Source: Anas platyrhynchos (Eukaryota > Chordata > Aves > Anseriformes > Anatidae). From it: a stretch of DNA of 64,000 nucleotides. Of this stretch, positions 1 to 14,185 are shown piece by piece. The notes under the pieces were generated by a model. It ran no database searches. It had not been told where the DNA came from and saw nothing but the letters and a program-made list of their open reading frames with translations. The translations under genes were made by a program, and so were the position numbers. The stretch covers positions 201,136,501 through 201,200,500 of the forward strand of contig NC_092587.1 of NCBI RefSeq assembly GCF_047663525.1, written 5' to 3'. Every line of letters starts with the position of its first letter. The stretch's first letter is position 1.

Positions 1-3000
1 GGGGGTTAGGCAGGGATTTTTTTTTCTGATGGGTGACACCAAATTTAAAAGCTGACTAAAAATATCTCTTTGGGAAAGTACATTTTAGGAAAATATAAAT
101 GCTGTGATTAGGGTAATGTGACCCACCGGTTATGGCCATTGTCCAGCACGGTTCCTCATCCCTGGTTGTGTATAGTTTTTTGTTTTGTTTTGTGGTTTAC
201 GTGAAAAAGCACGTTGGACATAGGGAGACTGTGAAAACTATAACCATAGGTAAAAATGTCACAGCTGCTTTTTTGTTAAATCACACACCATTTATTTTCT
301 AAGAAAGTCCTGCAACTAAATTGCTGGAGTCCCAGGTTATGCGTGTGTTCCCACTTCTCTGGCTACTTAGGTGCAATGGCACAAAATTACTCCTTGCTTT
401 CTACACAATTCAGTTTAAAATACAAGTCTTTCCAGTGTGAGTACTGTGCAGCAGTATCATTGGAGCATTCCTTAACATGCACAAGCCGTTTCCATGTCGG
501 TATGTAACACTGCAGTGTGAAAAAGCACCCAGCTGCAGGGATGGTGCCATTTGATAGTGTCTCCTGTGCTGGAATTCCCTGGTTTTACTCCCCTTGCCTT
601 GGACTCTGGTGACTGGTGTTTTTCTGAACTTTTTCTGTGTGTTCTCACTCTATCATGTACCTGATTATTTTTTGTTTGTTTTTGCCATTTCTCTGCAAAT
701 ACCTTTTCATGGAAAACGGGGAACAACAGTAAGTACCTAGGTTCCTGGCCAAGTTTCCATTTGCATGGTTTCACTTGCTCCATTCTGTCAAGTTACATGC
801 AGTGTCCGAAGGATATAATTTAGTGGACTGCTGGTAAGAAGCTAACCTTTACATCTTGGCCCCAGCCCACGTAGGTCAGGTTTATACAAGCCTGCTTCCT
901 TAGGATGAATCCAGTGGCTAGTCTTTTACAGCCTTTGGTTTTCTGTTGCACTGCTTTATGACAAAATAATGTTATGCTGCTCTTGCAGACCCTTAAAAAG
1001 GGGTAATGTTGGGGGTGATTGCATTATACCTGCTGAGTTGCACAGCCCAGAATCTTCTGAACATTGCTCTTCTATTTACACAAGACCTCGGGCTCTCAAG
1101 TGTCCTAACTGCTCAGGTTCTGGGTTCATCTGTACCAGGGTGGCTTTGTATCCAGCAGAGCCTTTTGGGGCATGCATTCCCAGAAGGTCCACAACCCGAG
1201 CTTTGCATTCTCAGAAAATGTAGCTGTGTGATGTGGGCTTGGTGGCACGGCTTATTTAAGGTGCTTGCTGTTATCTTTTGCCCCTTGCACTCCTGTTCCA
1301 CAGTACACGGTTCCCTGGCATGCCAACGCTGCCATCTGCAGCGGCACAGAGATTAGTCAGGATGTTATGTGCCCTGCCCTGTGTGCTTTTCTTTGGCCTG
1401 GAGTGGAAGCAGGAGGGGTTTGTAGTTCTGTGGCTCTTTTTTAAACCTGGATCAGGTCAGTGAGGTGGTTGAGAGCATTTCAAACACGGCAGTAAAAATC
1501 AACGATCAGGTGCACAGCAGAAGTTGGCCTTTGGGCTGGTTGCTGAAGCTTCTATCTCATTAAACCATGTACCTAAAGATGCAGTTCGTTTTGTAGGGGA
1601 GGAGCAGCACCATGTCCCTTGTGTATGATTGCTATTGTTAACTGTGTTTTTTCTGCTTTAGGTCCCTGATACAGGATGCAGCCAAATGTTTGCTGCATGT
1701 AGCCTTCTGACTAGGGAGTGGCAGCTTGAGAAACCCCGATGCCTGTAAGCGTAGGGGGAGAAGAGATTTAGAGATGTGGAGGAGTTTTCCCAAAGTGTTG
1801 CCTTTTATAACTGCTACGGAGAGTACTAACTTCTTACCTTATAATGTAAGTATCTCTCACGGTTAAGGAGTTCTGTCGCCCCTGCACACCTAGCCAAATA
1901 CACCTCTTATATTTAATGACAGAGTAGATCTACACAAAGAATTAAGTACTGAAATGATTCACGTGATAGATGTTTTTCATGTCAATATTTTCCAGTGGTC
2001 CTGATAAAAGTGAATCAGTTTCATTACAGTGGACGTCTTTACTATGTAAATACGATTTACTGCCTCCACTCTGGTAATGGTGAATCTTATCCTCTGGTGA
2101 GCCTGTCTCTCAAAGCGAGCCTGGTGAGGATGACGCAGTGGCAGCCATTTCAGAATGAAATGTGCAGTGCTTTTACTGTTATGGTTCTGCTTTAGTCAAT
2201 GTCAGCTATAATAGTAATTGCATCCCTAAAGAGATTATTGCTGCTGTTAAACTTTCTGGAAAAACAAATAGGTAGAGGCAGATGCAGTCCTCATGTGAAT
2301 TGGCCGGAGGGTGTTGCACAGCCAAGTGGGTACTGCATCTCGTGTGAGATGAAGGACATCGGTGCTTTATGAGTCTGTGGCAGTGAAGTCCATTGACCTC
2401 CCTGCAAATTCCTGCCTGCTGAAAGCTCCTCTTGCCTCTTGGTTTTGTGAGTGGAGCAACTACTGGCCTAATGCTTCCCGCTGGAAACAAGCAGGTAAGG
2501 AAAGGGAGTTGATTTAGTGGGTACCCTGAACCAATGAAAATGAATTATTTTGTTTACTCTTAATTTATAAATATTACATATTTATAAACCAATGCATCAT
2601 ATTGTAAATATTCATAAATGTGGACATAATATATGTGTATATATTTGTATAATATGTATCACCCATATTTATAGGTATGTAAGATTGCAGTTTATACGTA
2701 TATAAATCAATAAGCCAGGGGAATCAAGGAAAAATAGAGAAGTGTGTTGCCAACGGGATCCTGGGATGGAGCAGCTGTTCCTGTTGAGAACAAGTCAAAG
2801 GTGACAGTCTGGTCCCAGGTAAGTATGGCTTGTGCAAATTTTCTTGTTTTGTTAAAATTTCTAATTATTTCTCTCTTTCCAGCTCTCATCCTTCAGCAGG
2901 TTCTTTGGCTGTGGGTTAACCTTGTCAGGAATATCAAGGCATGTGACATGCTTGGCCACAGAAGTCGGTACGTGTGGGGTCTCTCACAAGTTCCTGTCAA

Positions 3001-4545
3001 CACTTCAGCAGTGCAGCTCTCCAGAATGGATAACGTTGCTGCCATTCATTCTGAGTGGCATCATGGTCTCCTTTACATGGGTTTTACACTATCTCAGTTA
3101 TCTCAACCTTTTGCTACAGTCAGTTTTTCATTATCTGAAGGTAAATTTAGGTACAAGTCATGACAGGCAAGGTCCTGGCTTGGAATATGCCTGCCTTCCT
3201 GTAGCACTCAGTCACACTCTGGTATGGGTGGATTTTCCTCTTAGGTACAGTCAATTTGCCAGTCTTATTCCTCCCAAAGCCATTATGCAGCTGAATTTTC
3301 TATCTTTTCCAGTTCTTTATCTGCACAGCTTCCAGGTAATGTGTACCTTTGGGGCAGAGTGGGATGGCTACCCCGGGCTTCCCCAAAATTACTGCTCAGC
3401 AGTCAGGCAGTGATATAAATACAAGATGTTATTTTGCTCGTGCCCACCAACCATGAATGTTTTTTTGATTTGTCACCACTTAATTTCTAAATAACACCCA
3501 GGTTATCCAAACTTTGTTCTCCCTGCCATATGCAGCACCATGCACTCTGTATTCACTCTGTAGGTTACACCCTGATACTGGTGATACTGGTGGCTACAGA
3601 ATTCCAGCTATTACATCCCGTCATTAGAAGAAAGGAGGGGAAAAATAAATCTTTCCCTTTTCTTTTAGGACGCCCTGACTGGCTCCAGAGCTGGTGCAGG
3701 AGGTTGTGAGCAGCTGCTGCCCTCTGTCCTGTTTTCTCCTGCCCTGGATGGTGGGACAGCAGCACCCTATGGTGAGGGGGCACCACTCTCACAAGCTGCT
3801 CCCGTCTCTGTCTGAACAGGCATGGTGCTTCTGTCCCTGTCTGTTCCTAGGTCTGTGTCCCCCTTCCTGAAGCTCACTTCTTTTACTGTTTGAAAACAGC
3901 TCTTCTAACGAATATGACCCTTTTAGCACATGCAGTCCTTAGGTACAGGAGGGCTTGAATGTGTCTTGGCATGCCACCAGAAGACTTTTTTTTCATGGGT
4001 GACTGAAGAAATCTGCTCTTCCATATATAGTTTGTAACAGAGGGGACATGAATGTGGACAAAACCAAAGAAATACCTTTGTAGAGACTTGATGAGCTTGC
4101 AACATGAAGATGGGCCTAACCTTTTTCAAAGGGTCCTTCAGAGGAAGTGTTAGGTGAGGGGAGGGGAGAAACTTCTGACCTATTTCTACTTTCTAGTGAA
4201 TGTTTGAGCAAAATAACAGCTAGAGAAGCCCTGCATGTTATGTGTAGTAATCAATTAGAGCAAGGGCTGGATGCAGCTGCAATGGGAGGGAACGGCACGG
4301 TTCCCCCATCACAGAACCACGGCACCCGTAACACTAATGGGCAGGGAGACAGGCTTGGTCCCTCCACCTCTCACTCAGGTCACACATCTGAAGCCTTCAA
4401 ATACTACATGGTGCTGCAAAATGCAAGTCAGAGGTGTTTTGAAGTTGGAGAGGCTACTCTAGCTGCTGGGCTGTTGTACTGGTGGGCCTCCAGCAGAGGG
4501 GAGCTCTAAGAGTGTTCAGGCATTGCTTTAGTGTTTGCTTTTCCA
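1..4545. other. Intergenic, no gene recognised
   Basis: I see no recognisable exon or RNA gene here. The open frames present are short, overlap on both strands and match no family I know. About 2,540-2,710 is very AT-rich low-complexity DNA. In other vertebrates RAB30 lies on this side of PCF11, but none of its GTPase motifs is seen. Confidence 0.6.
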
Positions 4546-4841
4546 GAATCACAGAATGGCTTGGGCTGGAAGGGACATAAAAGATCACGTAGTTCCAAAC
4601 CCCCTGCCATGGGCAGAGATGCCACCCACGAGATCAGATTGCCCCAGGCCATGTCCAACCTCGCCTTGAACATCTCCAGGGATGGGGCATCTCCACAACC
4701 TCTCTGGGCAGCCTGTGCCAGGGCCTCACCACCCTCTGAGTGAAGAATTTCCTCCTACTCTCAAATCTAAATCTCGCCTCTTTTAGTTTAAAGTTATCCC
4801 CCTTGTCCTATCATTATCTGTGTGAGCAAAGAGTCACTCCA

Positions 4842-4880
<39 letters not shown>

Positions 4881-5328
4881 CCCCCCATAAGTACTGAAAG
4901 GCTGCAATGAGATCTCCCTGGAGCCTTCTCTTCTCCAGGTTGAACAACCCCAGCTCTCTCAGCCTTCCTTCACAGGAGAGGTGTTCCAGCCCCTTGATCA
5001 TCCTTGTGGCCCTCCTCTGGACCTGCTCTGACAGCCCCACTTTCTTGTGCTGGAGGCCCCAGACCTGGATGCATTACTCCAGGTGGGGCCTCACAAGGGC
5101 AGAGCAGAGGGGGACAATCACCTCCCTCCACCTGCTGGCTGCTCCTCTGTTGGTGCAGCCCAGAACACAGTTGGCCTTCTGGGCTGCAAGCATGCACTGC
5201 CAGCTCATGTCAAGCTTTCTGTCTACCAGAACCCCAAGTCCTTCTCTGCAGGGCTGCTCTCAGTGATTTTTTCTCCCAGTCTGTACTCTGGGCCAGGATT
5301 GCCCTGTCCCAGGTGCAGCAGCCTGAAT
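4546..5328 (-). mobile_element. CR1 LINE fragment, 5'-truncated, antisense
   Basis: The left edge (AATCACAGAATGGCTTGG) is the reverse complement of a CR1 3' end. The region then follows the familiar reversed CR1 3' sequence (GGTTGAACAACCCCAGCTC, then the GGCCCTCCTCTGGACC region). A long T run at about 4,843-4,877 interrupts it and looks like later homopolymer growth. The element is non-autonomous, and open frames across it have no independent meaning. Confidence 0.9.
4843..4877. repeat. Poly(T) tract inside CR1
   Basis: A run of roughly 35 T residues lies within the antisense CR1 copy. It is not at the 3' end of the element, so it is not a retroposition tail. Local slippage growth is the simplest reading. 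Confidence 0.85.
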
Positions 5329-5348
5329 ATGGAATCTTTCCGTTGTTA

Positions 5349-5826
5349 TCATAGAATTATCTAAGTTGGAAAAGACCTTCAAGATCACCAAGTCCCATCA
5401 CTAAACCACATCCCTTAGTGCCACATCCACACATTTCCTAAATACCTCCAGGGTTGGGTATTCACACGGTCTCTGTGAAGAAATCCTCGCTAATGTCCAA
5501 ACTAAGCCTCCCATTGAGAACTTCCAGTTGCATCCTATCGCTTGATATCTAACTAAGCAGCCCAAATTCCCCCAGCTGCTCCTCATAAGTCTTATTTTCC
5601 AGTCCCTTCACCAGTTACATTGCTCTTTCTGCACATGCTCAATCTGTTCCACATCCTTGCAGGGCAGGCCCAAAACTGAGCATGAAATTCAAGGTGCAGT
5701 CTCACCAGGGCAGCATGCAAGGGGACGATCACTTCCCTAGTCCTGTTGGCCACACTAGTTCTAATCCAGGCCAGAATGCCATTGGCCTTCTTGGTCACCT
5801 GGGCATGCTGCTGGCTCGTATTCATA
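5349..5826 (-). mobile_element. Second, older CR1 fragment, antisense
   Basis: It begins with a degenerate reversed CR1 3' end (TCATAGAATTATCTAAGTTGG) and continues with the reversed 3' region, including CAGCTGCTCCTCATAAGTCTT and the AGGGCAGCATGCAAGGGGACG segment. It is more diverged than the neighbouring copy at 4,546. The two sit head to tail about 20 bp apart, so they are probably two insertions rather than one. Confidence 0.85.
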
Positions 5827-8587
5827 GATGTTCTTCCAGACAAGAATAGCCAAATATCATAATATAGAGAGATTTGAGATGTCGTTACCATTGATTAGTA
5901 ACTTTCAGTCCAGGACCAAAACACATGGAAGAAATAACTGAATACGTTGTCAGTGTTCTAGCATTTATTATGAATTGAAACTAAAACACTTACTGGGTTT
6001 GTGTGTAGAGTGAAACAGATTCATCTCACCAGAATTCAGGCATGCAACAGATGCCCAGCCCTTGCCTAGCCCTTGCTTACAATCCATGGAGGGGACAGTG
6101 TACATCACAAGGGTTATCCATCCAATCCCTCTTTTCTTGATTTGGGAATCTAAGTTTGCAGAACACAGGCTAGCCAGAGCCTGATCCCAAACATTATTTG
6201 TGCATATATAATTATTCTCATGTGTAGTCCCCTATTTTTGACAGTTAATGACTAGACAGTTAATTATGTGAGTAACTATTATGCAGGAATGGGCTCAATT
6301 CTCATTGCTTGTGTTACAGAGAGACTAATTTGTCTCTGGAGATGTCTGTTCCTCCAACAGAGGAACTACAGAGGGAGCAGAGGCTAGAGCAGTTCATAGG
6401 TAGACTTCTAACCTACACACATAGCTTAGGTAAATCTAACCCATCATGTCTACCGCTTATGTTACTAATATTGGGTAATACCTGCTTCATCTCTAAAGGT
6501 CTGTAGGTACTTATCAGATTTTATGGGATCTGATTTCACAGCTGATGGCATAAGGTATAACAGTTACTTATATAATTAGTAGGTAGCCAATAGCTTTTCT
6601 AAAATCAGAAGAATTCCACATGGGAGCAATTGCATGTGTGTAGGTAGGTTAGGCTGTTGTTGGCTGGAGATCTGTTAGGAAGCACTACATAAAAACAGTC
6701 ACTGTAAGCGATGATGGAAAATGTATCGTGTTCTAATATATAGTGATTCTGTATTACATGTTCTGTTGGGAACTCTCCTACACAATAATTGTTTTTAACA
6801 AAAACTGAAAAAAAGTGTTTGAACAAAAAATCAAAAATTCCTGTCCTTGATTTCAGGACAGTCATTTACTACTCAGGACCTGTATTTTCAAAACTGAAAT
6901 TTTCAAAACTCCTATCAGTTTGCAGAAACAGAGCAAACTAGTGACCAACTCAAGCAAAAGACTTCCATGGTCCAATCCAAGATTTCCATGGCATTTGCCA
7001 TAAATGGCTACAAAGAGCAGATAATTTCTGTCTACCCTTTCCACAAAATATAGGCAATATCAAAAACACGAGTAGGATTTACATCCTCCTCTTCTGCAGG
7101 AATAAACCCTTTTGAACCAGTTTCCAAAACTGTGTCCACAGCACAAGAAGTGTGATTTATTTGAAGGCAGAGAAACACCACAAGAATGACTAAAGGATTA
7201 GAGGAACACGGTTGGGAAGATAAGACAAGGTTATTACAGGCATGGGGATATATTCATGGCATCAGCATATACTGTGGCTCTTCCAGAACAGTTTCCAGTC
7301 TACACAGGACTGTATAGAGCTATCTGCATGGTTTTAAGTGTGATCAGCACTTGAGCTCTGTTTTAATAATACCGAAAACCTGCTGTGTGATTCCTTGCCG
7401 TAATGACCTGTTAGTATACACATGGGCTTTCAGGCTATGAAAATGACCCATGATTTATAAAATATCTTCTTCCTGTTTGCAGTGATGCAGTAAAATACTG
7501 AGTCATCTCTAACCCTTTAGCTTTCCCTGTACAGGGTTGTTCTTGTTTGCTATGTCTCCTACTGTTTGGGTTGATGATAATGCACAGCAGTTTTCACTTG
7601 AACTAGTTCCAGTGGTATCACTTCTGGATGAATTATTACCCTTTCTTAGGGAAAATTTTTGAGTTACATCACTGTTGATTTGAATTACAATAAAATACAA
7701 AACAATGAGCAGTCTGTGTAGTTTTGATGAAATTATTGAGCTTTGACTTGGGGGATTAATTACCTGCATTCACTGCAAGCTCTATTTTTTGATTCCCTAA
7801 AGCAAGGTTAAATTATGTCAGTATTATAGTCCTTATCTTTTCCACAGAGGACGCTCTGATTTGCTTTTATTTTTCCCTGTGATGACCAATCCATGTATAC
7901 AGATAGATAAGTACAGGAAGGTCAAGGTCTAGTCTCATCTTGATGAGAATGTTTCTTGCTTTGTTTAAACAAAGCCAAGCTGTAAAGAAAGTATGCCCTA
8001 GATCTCTGTTTCAGATCTACTGTTATCAAGACTCACATCAAGAATTCATTCCATTCTGAAATTATATCCCTTACTCTTACAATCTAGTTCAACTCCTAGA
8101 ATGGTTTGGGTTCTATCTACTAAAATAGTTTTTTGTTTGTTTGTTTGTTTTTCTAGTAACAAAACCCTGTCATCCAAAATTCTATTTGTCTATGAATTTG
8201 TCCATCACCTTACAGATCATGGTCCCTTATGAAGATCTTTTCAGCCGTCTACACAAACGGCTCTGATTTTCTAGGACTTGCACTGATTTGTTTGTATGTC
8301 CTAACTCTATGCCTTAAGCATGTCATGGCAGCAACCACTCCTGTCCTCACCTTTTCCAACATAATATGGGCAACTTCCCATTTTGCATATCGACTTGAAG
8401 TGGCTTCTTGCCCAACAGATTGCTTTGCATGGCATGCCAAGGCACCTAATTCTCTTCCTACAGTGTAATGAGCCCAGGGGCCCAAGTTCTGGCTTTAGCT
8501 AGAATGTGGCTATGCAATGCTCCACCAGACTGTATTTCTGACGTTTGGAGCAAGTCCCTAATGCCACTGAAATCTCAGCAGCATGCT

Positions 8588-8649
8588 ATCTGACCCTTCA
8601 GTGGGTCAGATCTGACCCTATCTGACCCCTACTCCTTCAGTGGAGTAGG
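8588..8649. repeat. Two adjacent hairpins with the same loop
   Basis: 8,588-8,611 folds as ATCTGACCC / loop TTCAGT / GGGTCAGAT (9-bp perfect stem). 8,628-8,649 folds as CCTACTCC / loop TTCAGT / GGAGTAGG (8-bp perfect stem). The spacer between them repeats the TCTGACCC word. No function is known to me. Confidence 0.6.
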
Positions 8650-11600
8650 TGTGTGAAAACCGAACGTAAATCCTTTCATCAGGCTAGCGCAGTTGGGAAT
8701 TGTATCCCTTGTCTACAGATTATAGTGCAAGTTTGAATAAAGCGTGATGGTAGCTCCCATTTCTCATTCAGAGCTTAGTTTAGTTTAGCTTTGTCTGAAA
8801 ACATTCACAGTGGCCGTGCTGTCTGATGAGTGTGCTGACAAAAAGCTGGAGACCGCAGAGGTTTGTTGTTGATTCCTTCCTGCCACCAAGACATTCCTGC
8901 TCATCTCTTGCCCGGTGTCACAAGCAACTTATTGGTCTTGCCTATCACTGGGTTCAGCTGCTTCAGAGCAAATTCCCGTATGAGCTGTGCCACTGTAAAG
9001 TCATCACACCTTCCTACAACCAAGTCTTTTTCGGATATTTTCCCCCAGAGAAAGAGGAAAGAAGATGGAACAACCAAAATGACATTCTGAGGTAAAAGAG
9101 CCAGCAATTTTCCAGATTTGAAAGGCAGTGCCTCTGGATCCCCACAATTTGCAGTTGCTTTGTCAAGACATAGAATTTTTCAAAATCTTTGGCAAGGGAA
9201 ACATGCATGTGACATGTTGTTTCTCCTCATGGAACATTTTAATGGCTATGTTCAGCTCTCCCAGTGGGATCTTACTTTCTTAAAGCAGGAATTTGTCACC
9301 ACTTACTTGACTCGGATGAACTCTCTGCCAAAATCAACAAGGAAGGAATTGGCAGGACGGACGTTAGCAATAGGGAAATTGTGACATGTTTGAAGAGAAC
9401 ACAGGCTCGGAGGAGGAGCTACTTCTGTTTCAAAATACAACTTCTTATCTTCAAAACAAGCTTTACTCTTTCCTGCAGATGTCTCGCCCCTGCCTTGCAG
9501 CAATGCTAGGATGTTTTATCTTGTGAAAAGCCAAGGGAAAGAGATCTTACTACAGTGAAAATACCTACTCACATGCTATTTAAACACAGGTCATTCTATT
9601 CAGCTGAACTAAAACAAGCATTACAGTCAGGTGGGACTGTGATGATTAGAAGTCTCAGCAGTTATTACAGGGTTTGTTTTTCTACTGAATCAACACATGC
9701 TGCAGACTCTAAGCTGAAGGGAGGGAGGACATACTTGTACAACAGCAGACAAAAATACCACTCATTACCCTTCTGCTTACCGGCCAGGGGTGACTTGGGA
9801 CAGACGAGTCTGTCTTCCAGGAGAAATCAGCAGTGCAAAAGCTGAGTGGATGAAAAATCCCAGTTCTTAACACACAAAGATGAAACTTAAAGCAGTAGAG
9901 ATGCTAAGCAGTGTGCAGAGCGCTGGTATTTCTCAGAAATGTAACTGAAGTCAAGTGCCCAAGAGCCCAAGAGCTGACTTCAGGTGGCAGTGAAGCTGCA
10001 ATCTTCTCCTCAGTTGCCCCTGAAACACCCCAACCAAAATTAATAGTGTTCTATGTCTGTCCAAGGCTGAATAGTCACTCACACACAAAGAGGAATATGT
10101 AGGGGGCTTTTAAAAAAGCTGATAACTAGGAGAAGAAAACTTGAATTGTTGAGCTATGAGTGGAATGTCCTCTTCTAAAATGCCAAACAGCCGTGTGTTT
10201 TTTAGGCCAAAAGCTAACCAGATGAGCTATGAGCTCTTGTTACTTCTTCTGTTCCTTCACAGTAAAAATCCAGAGTGCTTTTAAAATGCTGAGAACACAG
10301 CAGCAATTGAAAAGAAGGGGTGTGAGGAAAGGTTGTAGCGAGTAAATGTTAAATATTTTTATAAAGCCAAATGGATGCTGATGGTGGTCTTGCCTTTGCA
10401 ATCTCAGCCAAAAGCCAGTGGTAAGTTTTCTCAACCAAGACCTTTATACACTCTGCCTTTCAGACTGGTGGAAGAACACCTGGCCTGGTAAAATCCAAGA
10501 GTGGCTTTAAGGAGAGAGGGAGGAATAACTTAAACAGCTGCTTGAATGTCTTATTTTCAGCTTTGTTGCAGTGAAAGCATGTCTCACTGCCAGCGTGTGC
10601 AGTGCACGTGTACGTGTGAGGCTGTTCCTACCATTGCTGTTACTGGATCTGTGCACTACAGGATCACCAGGCACATGGGTTTTGTTCCAGCTAGGTGTGG
10701 GCACATGACTGCATTTCTCCTGAATCACTCCAAATCTCTGCTTTGGAGTTCAAAGGAGTTTTGCCACAGCTGGCACCTGATCTGACATAAAGTGACGGTG
10801 TCACAGAGAGACAGTTGCTGTAATTTCATTAAGTGTCTCGGTACAAAATTAAATTTAAAAACTTTTGAAATTTTAACTGCACGAATAAGGGCTGTGTCTG
10901 CACCTTGGGTGGTGGAGCTATGTGGTGTGGATTGTAGCATATCTGGTCTGGTAGAAGGGACCCCCATGTCACGTTTATTGTGCTACCTAGCCATAGGCAG
11001 AGAGGAGGAGGGTGAGCCTTGTCTTTTATAGCTGCTGAGAATGGAAAGCCATCCCTGGTAGTGAAAAAGCCAGTGCTATTTGAAAACTGCTGTTGGAGAT
11101 GATTTAACCATCATCTGCATGTTAAATCTCTGTAAAGATCCTGCATTATTGCATAAAGTAATGACAAAGAGCAACATCAAACTGCTACCATGTATTAACA
11201 GTGAGATTTAAACGAGATGTGGCACAGGCATTTGTATAACTGTACATTGCTGAGCTGAGCCAGGGTACAACTATTGTCTGCTCAGATCTTTTAACTGGCC
11301 CGAGACCAAAATATACTCTTAATACCCAACAGACTCCAATGCCCAGTAATGACAGGGTCCTCCAGTGAAATGTTAACCACATCAGTAAACAATTAGCTAA
11401 ATATGTGCTGGGTTCTTCTGGTTAAAAGAAAACTAGACCTTCATTAAATTCTAAGATAAGAGTAGAAAAATAATTTTCTTTATGTAATCTGGTTATCTGC
11501 CATATCTGCTTGTAGACTGGACAATTTGGACCTGTTAATTTATTGACATAACTGAAATTGCAGTCTATGTTATATAAAATACAGGTCATTGCTTTGTTTT

Positions 11601-14157
11601 TGTTTTTGTTTTAATCAGTTTGGTGAAATTAAAAGTAAATCAGGTAAGCAATGCACTTTGTGAGATCTCTGTTTGTGCACTCTCCCTTTACGTGCAGTCC
11701 AAACAAGGAACACAAGATCTGTTTTACTTCATCATGTTGCAACCTGGCTCATGGACTCAGAAAGCAGACAGCAGCTCTGGTGTGAAATCTCGAGCCTCTT
11801 CTTGCGTCTGCCTCCAGAGCGACTGCCTACGTCCCTCACACTGCACAGGCTGCAACATCCCCGAAAACAAAGACCAGCAGAGTTACCCATCTCACCGTAC
11901 TCAGAACGTAGCTCATTATCAATTATAAATATGCATATGTGGATGTGCTTGAACACCTTTATTCACCTGCATAAATCAACACAAGACACACAACTGCCAA
12001 ATGTATTCACCTATAATGAACACCTACCTGGATACACAGCTGGTTTGAAACAAGACCAAGCAGGCCATTATGTAGAGCAATAACCAACCTCTGCAAAGCA
12101 GAACAGCCACAGCCATTTGGCCTACTTTTTCAACCTGCAGAAGTGGTACCTCTTCTGCTCATGTCTATACATTTCCTCTACATATTTCTGTTCATTGCTA
12201 TGTATTGTGTTCCTTTGAAGATTTATTTAGAAACTTTGTGTTTCTGTTCTACCTCATTGGAAGGATTCTCTATTTAAAATAAAAGTATTTTTATGTTCTA
12301 ATAAAAATCTACTTTCTAGAGTTAAAAGCTTTATGCTCTTGGACATTTGTTTCAAGGGGAAACTGGAGGTAAGTCCACCTCAGATATCTGCTGATTCTAC
12401 CATGGTGCTAATATCATTACATATGTTTATTACCTCCAAAATAAACTTGCCTGTCTTTAGATGTCTTGCAGCATTATAATGTGAATTCATTACTTAAAAG
12501 CTGGAAACAGTGTTGTGCTGCCCAGTGCTTAGTGTATTGATTTGCACATTTATAAAGCAAGAGCAAATTGCACAATGTAGTGATTTGAATTTAAACCCAT
12601 TGCTAAACTTTGGCCTGGAAGCATCAAATTGCACTTATGATCATTCATATTTACATAAGCTGAGTGCAGAGGTAAAGAGTACTATAAGGGCAAGGCAGAG
12701 GAGAAAGACTCAAAAAGCACTTCCCTAGTGCTGGGTTGAATTGGTGTGCATTAATCAGTCTGATTTTTGCACTTGTAAACACTAGGGTTTTTGCAAAATT
12801 TGCTGCATGGGGCCCTTTACAACAGGTGCAGGGCTTGACCACAGCATATTTGCTTCCCCTATATCTATTAATGTGCCACTGTGTAATTTTTGCAGTGTTT
12901 CACATAGCGTGGATTAAACAAATAGGAACACGTGCCTCCCTATTCCTTCTGCAGAAGCAGCAAGGGGGGAGGAAGGGCAAAAGAAGAAGCGAGTATTTCT
13001 GCTGGCAGAAATTATAAACAGCTACAGAACACCCAAAGAGCTTTTCTTTGAACAACATACTGATGTGTCTGTCTACTGCTGAGTCCCACTGCACTATAAC
13101 AACTCCTGTATACACATAAGTACACACATACGTATATACAGAATATCTAGGGTAGGTTTTCTTATGAAGATAGTTTCTGTCTCCTTACACAGCACTGAAA
13201 TAGTTAGTGACAGAATATATGCCTTTCACCCTTTGTCTACATGTATATACACAGCTATGCCAAACTCCCCAAACACTGTAAACCTTACTCAAGGCATGAA
13301 CTGACTGCGACTGGGTGAGGAACCCGACCTGATTCTTGCCTCCCTGGGCACACCTCCACCCAGTGATCCTCATGGTATATCCCAACTTACCAGATGCTCC
13401 CAATGCAAAGAGAGCACCTCCTTAATTCATTATGGATTGTTTATGATTGGCAAGTTGAATAACACTTACTGGAAGCGTTTTATTGAACAAGCACAGTGCT
13501 GCAGACAGACAGGGATATTAGGCAGCTCTATGTTCCTTTCCTTCTATAGCACGTAGATAAACTGTTGGAATATTTTCCTTGCTCGCAACTCAGTCAAATG
13601 GATTGTAAAAGCACTTGGGAATTAGCCCAGGATTTTTTATGATGGTCTTGAAGAAGAACACTGTGAGTACTTCTTTAAACATCCCAGCTCAGGTCAGTGA
13701 GTGAATTGCTTTTCTTAGTGCCTATGGAGTCCTTAAAAAGATCACACTTCAGTTTGGCATTACTGGGGACTGGCTGGAGAGGCGCAGGCTTTAGGCACCA
13801 CCAGTATGTGAAGCAGACACTGTGCCTTTATTTGTCTTGTGGCCTTGGGGAGCAGGCTGTCAGGCACAGATCTGCTGCAAGGCCCCTCTTTCAGGGCCAT
13901 ACGCCCTGTCCTCTCCGTGTCCCGCACCAATGTGCCAGTATAGCACCGGTGTGGTGCATGGGGTCAAGGTGCTGGTTCACCTCCCTGTGCAGGAGCCCTC
14001 AGGCAGGTAAGCTGGGCCTTGCCTTCACCTGCCCCATCCCTCCCACCCCCCAGGCACTTTGAACCTCCTCAAAAACTTTGCAGCACAGCCAGGGTGGCTC
14101 CTCTTCGCATATTGCGATAACTACTCTACTAAAGCCAAACCAGGATTTTCAGTTTGT

Positions 14158-14185
14158 TCTTTTTTTTTTTTTTTTTTTTTTTTTT
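14158..14185. repeat. Poly(T) tract
   Basis: About 26 T residues in a row. No CR1 or other element is recognisable at either side. Confidence 0.8.

Noticed and set aside
5004-5364. Overlapping 105-119 codon frames
   Set aside because: All lie inside the antisense CR1 fragment.
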